Assembly: GCF_020884795.1 (NCBI RefSeq) | Contig: NZ_BBZF01000017.1 | Coordinates: forward strand, 157,741-221,740 | Source of the DNA: Micromonospora okii | GTDB taxonomy: Bacteria > Actinomycetota > Actinomycetes > Mycobacteriales > Micromonosporaceae | Direction: 5' to 3' | Length of the DNA stretch: 64,000 bases | Shown here: positions 59,155-64,000 of the stretch, piece after piece | How positions within the stretch are numbered: the stretch's first letter is position 1 | Layout: each line of letters starts with the position of its first letter | Notes under the pieces: model-generated | What the model was told of the DNA's origin: nothing | The model's input: the letters and a program-made list of their open reading frames with translations, nothing else | Databases searched by the model: none | Made by a program: the position numbers and the translations under genes

Positions 59155-60021
59155 GTGTCAACGCAGGTGCCCCGTCTCCTTGCCGGCCTCGTCGACGATG
59201 CCGCCGTCTTCCCGCCCGGCAGCGCGACGCTTCCCGACGCGGTCGCCGCGCACCGCCGGTACCGCGTGTCCTGGTACGCCGGCCTGGTCGGCCCGCTGCT
59301 CGTCCCCGCCTCGGCCGTCGTCGCCGGCGAGCTGCGCCCGCTGGTCGACCCCGGCGAAGGCCTCGTGGTGGGCCTGATCGGCGACACCGGCGTCGGGGGG
59401 CTGCCGGCCGCGCTGTCGGCCCTGGCGGCGGGCGGCGTCACCGCCCGCCAGATCGAGGTGGCCGTCGCCAGGCGCGGCGAGGACCCGCAGCCCGGCCTCG
59501 CCGAGCTGCTGAGGCTGGCCGGGCAGCCCGGGGGCGTCGACGTGTACGCCGAGCTGCCGCTGACCTTCGGGCTGATGGCGGCCCTGGACACGGTCGCCGC
59601 CGCCCGCGCCGACGGGGTGCCGGTCGCGGCCAAGTTCCGCACCGGCGGGCTGGCCGCCGAGCTGTTCCCGACCCCGGTGGAGCTGGCCGCCGTGATCTGC
59701 GCCTGCCGGGACCGGGAGCTGCCGTTCAAGCTGACCGCCGGGCTGCACCACGCCGTGCGGCACCGCGACGCGGAGACCGGCTTCACCCACCACGGCTTCG
59801 CCAACGTGCTCGCCGCGACGCTCGCCGCCGTCGACGGGGCCGAGGTGGACGAGGTGGCCGCCCTGCTCGCCGCGACCGACCCGGAGCCGCTGGCCGAGCC
59901 GGCCCGCGCCGCCCGGGACGCCGACCGGCCGCTGTGGGTGGGCTTCGGCTCGTGCAGCATCGAGGAACCACTGACCGATCTGATCCGGCTGGGGCTGGTG
60001 AACGGGGGATACGAGGCATGA
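59155..60021 (+). CDS. Unrecognised protein between hmgA and fahA, candidate pathway enzyme
   Basis: 288 residues, soluble, alternating hydrophobic strands and helices as in a TIM barrel: VVGLIGDTGVGGLPAAL, VDVYAELPLTF, VPVAAKFRTGGLAAELFPTP, LPFKLTAGLHHAVRH (His-His pair), FTHHGFANVLAAT. I do not recognise a named family. It stands where a maleylacetoacetate isomerase gene is usually found, and actinobacteria lack glutathione, the cofactor of the usual isomerase. Its stop overlaps fahA as ATGA. The isomerase idea is inference from position only; a decarboxylase, a regulator of the operon or a structural role are alternatives. Confidence 0.72.
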   Translation: MSTQVPRLLAGLVDDAAVFPPGSATLPDAVAAHRRYRVSWYAGLVGPLLVPASAVVAGELRPLVDPGEGLVVGLIGDTGVGGLPAALSALAAGGVTARQIEVAVARRGEDPQPGLAELLRLAGQPGGVDVYAELPLTFGLMAALDTVAAARADGVPVAAKFRTGGLAAELFPTPVELAAVICACRDRELPFKLTAGLHHAVRHRDAETGFTHHGFANVLAATLAAVDGAEVDEVAALLAATDPEPLAEPARAARDADRPLWVGFGSCSIEEPLTDLIRLGLVNGGYEA

Positions 60022-61214
60022 CGTGGGTGACGGGCGCCGAGGGCTCGGCGTACGGGGTGCGCAACCTGCCGTACGGCGTGTTCCGCTCCGGCGGGGACGC
60101 CCCGCGCGTGGGCGTGCGGATCGGCGACTTCGTGCTCGACCTGGCCGGCGCCGAGGCGGCCGGGCTGGTGCTGGCCGCCGGCGCGCTGGGGCGGCCCACC
60201 CTGAACGCCTTCATGGCGCTCGGCCGTCCGCAGTGGACGGCGGTCCGGCAGCGGGTCACCGAGCTGCTCACCGACTCCGCCCACCGGGCGGCCGTGGAGC
60301 CGCTGCTCGTCCCGCTCGCCGAGGTCGAGCTGCTGCTGCCGTTTGAGGTGGCCGACTACGTCGACTTCTACTCCTCGGAGCACCACGCGGCCAACGTCGG
60401 GCAGATCTTCCGGCCCGGCCAGCCGCCGCTGCTGCCGAACTGGAAGCACCTGCCGATCGGCTACCACGGCCGGGCCGGCACGGTGGTGGTCTCCGGCACG
60501 CCGGTCGTCCGCCCCGTGGGGCAGCGGGCCACCCCGCAGGGCCCGGTGGTCGGCCCCTCCGTGCGCCTCGACATCGAGGCCGAGGTCGGCTTCGTCGTCG
60601 GCGTGCCGACCGGGCTGGGGGACCGGGTGGCCGCGGCCGACCTGGCGGACCACGTCTTCGGGGTGGTGCTGGTCAACGACTGGTCGGCCCGGGACATCCA
60701 GGCGTGGGAGTACCAGCCGCTCGGGCCGTTCCTCGGCAAGTCCTTCGCCACCTCCGTCTCGGCCTGGGTGACCCCGCTGGACGCGCTCGCCGAGGCGTTC
60801 GTGTCGGCGCCCGACCAGGACCCGCCGGTGGCGGAGTACCTGCGCGACGCGCCGCACGTCGGGCTGGACCTGCGGCTGGCCGTGGAGTGGAACGGGGAGC
60901 GGGTCAGCGAGCCGCCCTTCGCCACCATGTACTGGACGCCCGCGCAGCAGCTCGCCCACCTCACCGTCAACGGGGCGTCCCTGCGCACGGGCGACCTGTA
61001 CGCCTCCGGCACCGTCTCCGGCCCCGAGCGGGGCCAGGTCGGCTCGTTCCTGGAGCTGACCTGGGGCGGCGCGGAGCCGGTGAAGGTCGGTGACGAGACG
61101 CGGACCTTCCTGGCCGACGGCGACACCGTCACCCTGACGGCCACCGCCCCGGGCCCAGACGGCACCACCATCGCCCTCGGCGAGGTCACCGGCACCGTCC
61201 GCCCCGCCCGCTGA
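60018..61214 (+). CDS. fahA: Fumarylacetoacetase
   Basis: FahA hydrolyses fumarylacetoacetate to fumarate and acetoacetate. The 398-residue protein shows DFYSSEHHAANVGQIF (metal Asp and nearby His), PIGYHGRAGTVV, VLVNDWSARDIQAWEYQPLG and FLGKSFATSVS, all FAH signatures with metal ligands. The ATG overlaps the stop of the upstream gene. The last 26 bp, including the stop, are duplicated 37 bp downstream. Confidence 0.95.
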   Translation: MTWVTGAEGSAYGVRNLPYGVFRSGGDAPRVGVRIGDFVLDLAGAEAAGLVLAAGALGRPTLNAFMALGRPQWTAVRQRVTELLTDSAHRAAVEPLLVPLAEVELLLPFEVADYVDFYSSEHHAANVGQIFRPGQPPLLPNWKHLPIGYHGRAGTVVVSGTPVVRPVGQRATPQGPVVGPSVRLDIEAEVGFVVGVPTGLGDRVAAADLADHVFGVVLVNDWSARDIQAWEYQPLGPFLGKSFATSVSAWVTPLDALAEAFVSAPDQDPPVAEYLRDAPHVGLDLRLAVEWNGERVSEPPFATMYWTPAQQLAHLTVNGASLRTGDLYASGTVSGPERGQVGSFLELTWGGAEPVKVGDETRTFLADGDTVTLTATAPGPDGTTIALGEVTGTVRPAR

Positions 61215-61251
61215 GCGGGCAGGCCCCGGCACCGTCCACCCCGCCCGCCGA
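61189..61251. repeat. 37-bp-period duplication of the fahA 3' end
   Basis: The 26-bp block 61189-61214, ending in the fahA stop TGA, recurs at 61226-61251 with two changes, one of which turns TGA to CGA. Confidence 0.85.
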
Positions 61252-61423
61252 ACCGGCGCGGCCTCCCGTCCCGACCATCCGAACCCGGTCGCACATCCGG
61301 TGCGACCGGGTTCCGGCGTATCCGCGTTGATCCGCCGGGTCCGCCCCGTCCCGGCGGTGCCCGGCGGGCGGCGCCACGCGGCGTCGTCGGCCTCGTGGGA
61401 CGTCCAACGGACAGGAGGCAACG

Positions 61424-61633
61424 ATGACCGATCTCGCGGGCGCCGTCTGGCGCACCAGCAGCCGCTCCAACGACCAGGGACTGTGCGTCGAGGTGGCGGA
61501 CAACCTGGTGGACACCGCCGGCGTGGTCGCCGTACGCGATTCGAAGGACCCGGCCGGGCCGGCGCTGGCCGTCAGCCCGCCGGGCTGGAGCGCCTTCGTC
61601 GGCGCGATCCAGGTCGGACGGTTCCGGGCGTGA
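61424..61633 (+). CDS. DUF397 domain protein
   Basis: 69 residues with the DUF397 signature WRTSSRSNDQGLCVEVA and VAVRDSKDPAGPALAVS. Such proteins usually sit next to an XRE-type helix-turn-helix gene and act as its partner, often in toxin-antitoxin-like or developmental control. No such gene is within this window, so this copy is alone. AGGAGG lies 5 nt before the ATG. Confidence 0.9.
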   Translation: MTDLAGAVWRTSSRSNDQGLCVEVADNLVDTAGVVAVRDSKDPAGPALAVSPPGWSAFVGAIQVGRFRA

Positions 61634-61750
61634 CGTGACAGCGGGGGTGCTCCCGGGTGCCCCCGGATCGGCCACCAGCGGCGGAAATCCCGCCGCTGGG
61701 GCCCCGCCGGCCGTTGACTCCCCGTACCGTGGGGGACACGGGAGGTGGCG

Positions 61751-62233
61751 ATGTCGACGGTCACGGTCACCCAGTTCATCGAGGCGCCCGCCGTCGACCT
61801 CTGGCGGCTCCTGGTCGACCTGCCGGTCCGCGCCGACTGGCTCTGCACGGTCGGCGCGGTCGAGCTGCTCACCCCCGGCCCCCTCGCCGCCGGCACGGCG
61901 TGGCGGGAGACCCGCGCCCGGCCCGGCGGCGGCGCGCAGGCCGAGGAGTTCGTGGTGCTGGAGGCGGTCCCGCCCCGACGACTGGTGCTCGCCTCGTCCG
62001 GCCCCGGCGTGTCCTACCGGACCACCTGGGCCCTGCGCACCACGCAGCGCCGCCGCCGGGACTGCACGGCCGTCACGGTGCGGCAGGAGGCGGTGGCCAC
62101 CGGCCCGTACGGCCGGTTCCTCGCCCTGTTCTTCGGGGGCCTGGCCGTCCGGGCGGTCGAGGGCGCGTTCCGCCGCGACCTCGCCGACCTCGCCCGCGCC
62201 GCCCGCCCCCCGGCGTCCGCCCAGGCGGCCTGA
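61751..62233 (+). CDS. SRPBCC (polyketide cyclase-like) family protein
   Basis: 160 residues of the SRPBCC fold: TVTVTQFIEAPAVDLWRLLVDL and VRADWLCTVGAVELL at the N-terminus, SYRTTWALRTTQ in the middle and a C-terminal helix (FGGLAVRAVEGAFRRDLADL). The fold binds hydrophobic ligands or membranes; no specific function is evident. GGAGG at 61741-61745 lies 5 nt before the ATG at 61751. The gene is a short distance after the DUF397 gene and may be cotranscribed with it. Confidence 0.82.
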   Translation: MSTVTVTQFIEAPAVDLWRLLVDLPVRADWLCTVGAVELLTPGPLAAGTAWRETRARPGGGAQAEEFVVLEAVPPRRLVLASSGPGVSYRTTWALRTTQRRRRDCTAVTVRQEAVATGPYGRFLALFFGGLAVRAVEGAFRRDLADLARAARPPASAQAA

Positions 62234-62282
62234 CCGGGCCCGCGGCGGCCCCCCTCGGTAGGGTGCCGGGCGGAGGTGCGGC

Positions 62283-63536
62283 ATGGGTGTGGCGAAGGGG
62301 CGGCGGGGCGCGGCGGTGGCGGTAGCGGCGCTGCTGGCCGTCGCGGCGGTAGCGGTCGTCGTGCACCGGGTCCTCGCCCCCGCCGAGGTCGTCACGGCGG
62401 CCCGGGCGACCTATCCGGCGTCGGTCAACCCGGCGATCGGCGTGGTGGGCCGGCTGCCGGTGGCCCCGCTGATCGTGGACGGCCGGCTGCGCGTCTACGC
62501 CGCCACCCGCCAGGTCTACGCCGACCAGCCGGCGGACAGCCGGTACCGGGTCACCCCGTACTGGTCGTACCGGCGCTGGCCGGCGGAGGTCAGCGGGGTG
62601 GTGGCGGAGGGGACCACGGTGGTCAGCCACTGGTCGGACGGGCGGCTGGTGGCGCTGGACGCGCGTACCGGGCGGGTGGCCTGGCAGGCCGACGGCCCCG
62701 CACCCGCCGACGGCTGGACCGCCCGCCGCACCGGGGCCGGCGCGGTCTGGGCCCCGCCGGGGCTCTTCCTCGCCCGGGACGCCGACGGGCGGGCGGTGCT
62801 GGTGGTCTCCGGGCCGGACCGGGTGGCCGGCTTCGCGCTCGCCGACGGCCGGCGGCTCTGGTCCGCCGACGTCGACGGCGGGTGCCGCGCGGACGTGGGC
62901 ACCACGGCGGCCGGGCGGTTCGTGGCCGTCGACCGCTGCGCCGGGCCGGCCGTGGTCGAGTTCCGCGACGTCGCCACCGGGGCGCCGGCGACCCGCTGGC
63001 AGCCGCCGGACGCCGCCGCCGAGCTGGCCGTCACCCCGGTCGGCTGCGTGCAGCCCCGGTCCCGGTGCCGGGGCCTGCGCACCACCGGCCCGGGGGAGGG
63101 GTCCGGGCGTGGCTGGCTGGCCGGCTCCGGCGCCCCGGTCGCCGCGCCCGGGCTGGACTCCGCCGGGTCCGAGTTGGACGGCGAGCGGGCCGTGGTGACG
63201 GCCGGCGGGGTGGTGACCGGGCGGGCCGCCCGCACGGGCGAGGAGCTGTGGCGTCGGGCCGACCTCGGCCCGGCCCGGGTCCTGGCCGTCCAGCCCGGCC
63301 GGGTGCACCTGCTGACCGAGGCCAACGACCTGGTCACCCTGGACCCGAGCACCGGCGCGGAGCGTTCCCGCTTCCCGCTGGAGGTGGGCCGCGACGGCCT
63401 CGGCTGGGCCCCCGGCCTGGCGTACGCGGGGGGCGGCTACGTGGCGGTGGAGCGGCTCCGCGAGCCGGTCGACCCGGACGCCGACGACCAGCGCCACTTC
63501 CTGACGTCCGAGCCGGTGGTGCTGGCGGCGACGTGA
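62283..63536 (+). CDS. Membrane-anchored PQQ/WD-like beta-propeller protein
   Basis: 417 residues with one N-terminal transmembrane segment (about 10-31) and an extracytoplasmic propeller. Repeated blades contain RLVALDARTGRVAWQADG, RVAGFALADGRRLWSADV, GVVTGRAARTGEELWRRADL and DLVTLDPSTGAERSRFPL, with the A-x-D-x-x-T-G-x-x-x-W signature. No PQQ ligand set is evident, so it may be a scaffold rather than a dehydrogenase. GGAGG lies 7 nt before the ATG. Confidence 0.82.
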   Translation: MGVAKGRRGAAVAVAALLAVAAVAVVVHRVLAPAEVVTAARATYPASVNPAIGVVGRLPVAPLIVDGRLRVYAATRQVYADQPADSRYRVTPYWSYRRWPAEVSGVVAEGTTVVSHWSDGRLVALDARTGRVAWQADGPAPADGWTARRTGAGAVWAPPGLFLARDADGRAVLVVSGPDRVAGFALADGRRLWSADVDGGCRADVGTTAAGRFVAVDRCAGPAVVEFRDVATGAPATRWQPPDAAAELAVTPVGCVQPRSRCRGLRTTGPGEGSGRGWLAGSGAPVAAPGLDSAGSELDGERAVVTAGGVVTGRAARTGEELWRRADLGPARVLAVQPGRVHLLTEANDLVTLDPSTGAERSRFPLEVGRDGLGWAPGLAYAGGGYVAVERLREPVDPDADDQRHFLTSEPVVLAAT

Positions 63537-63548
63537 GGATACGTCGAA

Positions 63549-63578
63549 TTGGACAAATGACCACATAATCCCTAGAAT
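63549..63578 (+). promoter_or_regulatory. Strong promoter upstream of the last gene
   Basis: TTGGAC (63549-63554), 18 nt, TAGAAT (63573-63578). The spacer region is the most AT-rich stretch in the window. The GTG at 63586 follows after 7 nt. Confidence 0.7.
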
Positions 63579-63585
63579 TGCCCCC

Positions 63586-64000
63586 GTGCGAGTGCTGCCC
63601 ACCATCCTCGGCCCCCTGCTGGCGCTCGGCGGGGTGGGCCTCACGCCCCGGGAGACCCCGGGCCCGACCGTGGTCCTTCCCCGCGCCGAGGGGCTGGACA
63701 TCACGGTCCCGGCCACGGCCAACCTGGGCGCGGGTTTCGTGGGCGGCGCCGTGACCGGCCAGCTCGGCACCGTCGAGGTGCGCGACCAGCGCGGCCCGCT
63801 GAACCCGAACCCCTGGGTCGTCACGGTGAGCGCGACCGCCTTCGTCAGCGGCGCGGGGGGGCCGAGCCGGACCATCGCGCGGGGGCAGGTGTCGTACTGG
63901 TCGGGGCCGGTGGTGCGGAGCACCGGCGGCGGGGTCCTGGTGCCCGGCCAGCCGACCCAGGCGCAGGCGGTGGCGCTCTCCGTGCCCCGGGAGGCGTTCC
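63586..64000 (+). CDS. Secreted or surface protein, 3' end outside the window
   Basis: The open frame begins VRVLPTILGPLLALGGVGLT, a short signal-peptide-like start, then a beta-rich region LDITVPATANLGAGFVGG and PWVVTVSATAFVSGAGG, a pattern like WxL/surface beta-sandwich domains. A leaderless GTG follows a consensus promoter. Truncated at 64000, so the full length is unknown. Confidence 0.65.
   Translation, partial: MRVLPTILGPLLALGGVGLTPRETPGPTVVLPRAEGLDITVPATANLGAGFVGGAVTGQLGTVEVRDQRGPLNPNPWVVTVSATAFVSGAGGPSRTIARGQVSYWSGPVVRSTGGGVLVPGQPTQAQAVALSVPREAF

Noticed and set aside
59155..60021. Glutathione S-transferase-type maleylacetoacetate isomerase
   Set aside because: No thioredoxin-fold or GST signature is present in the translation.

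Overview
The window is very GC-rich actinobacterial DNA. Its gene content and order point to a member of the Micromonosporaceae, most likely Micromonospora or a close relative; this is inferred from gene content and no database was searched. The backbone is the conserved actinobacterial run that in Mycobacterium tuberculosis reads ftsH, folE, folP, folB, folK, DUF3180, Rossmann/DUF2520, panC, panD, coaX, lysS, lsr2, clpC, mutY, disA, radA, lpqE, carD, ispD, ispF. Blocks of lineage-specific genes are set into it. No tRNA, rRNA, CRISPR array, integrase or transposase was seen.

Region by region: 1-1202 holds the 3' end of ftsH and folE. Positions 1285-14006 hold about 12.7 kb of mostly minus-strand genes: an FtsK/SpoIIIE-like ATPase with a coiled-coil membrane partner, then a gene chain resembling a minimal Gram-positive type IV secretion apparatus (VirB2-like pilin, PrgI-like protein, VirB4-like ATPase, VirB6/TrbL-like channel, bitopic VirB8-like protein, VirB1-like transglycosylase/M23 hydrolase). 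No relaxase or coupling protein is visible, and the block separates folE from folP. Positions 14361-16825 hold folP-folB-folK-DUF3180, coupled by 4-nt overlaps. Positions 16944-29464 hold membrane proteins, a betaine/choline-type ABC importer, an orphan nuoD coupled to a MidA/NDUFAF7-family methyltransferase, a beta-propeller phytase and a DUF2520 dehydrogenase. Positions 29641-37584 hold cofactor and housekeeping genes: panC, panD, nadB, nadC, coaX, lysS and lsr2.

Further right: 38387-47916 holds clpC, mutY, a double-ACT protein, def, a secreted protein, disA, radA and an LpqE-like lipoprotein (DNA repair, proteostasis and c-di-AMP). Positions 48053-50926 hold a small UbiA, methyltransferase and type III polyketide synthase cluster. 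Positions 51033-55501 hold two membrane-anchored proteins, carD, ispD, ispF and a TPR membrane protein. Positions 55656-57833 hold an MFS exporter and a frameshifted gene. Positions 57894-61214 hold a homogentisate catabolic locus (hmgA divergent from an unrecognised gene and fahA). Positions 61424-64000 hold DUF397, SRPBCC and WD/PQQ-like proteins and the start of a secreted protein.

Three features recur. Many starts lie 6-9 nt after a TANNNT -10 box, a leaderless geometry. Operon members are commonly joined by ATGA or GTGA overlaps. Several genes carry short tandem duplications that overlap their own stop codon. The most unusual items are the relaxase-less type IV-like locus, the stop-anchored duplications, a 23-bp inverted repeat enclosing the ispD ribosome binding site and start codon, the unannotated gene standing where maleylacetoacetate isomerase would be expected, and the methyltransferase coupled to its probable NuoD substrate.
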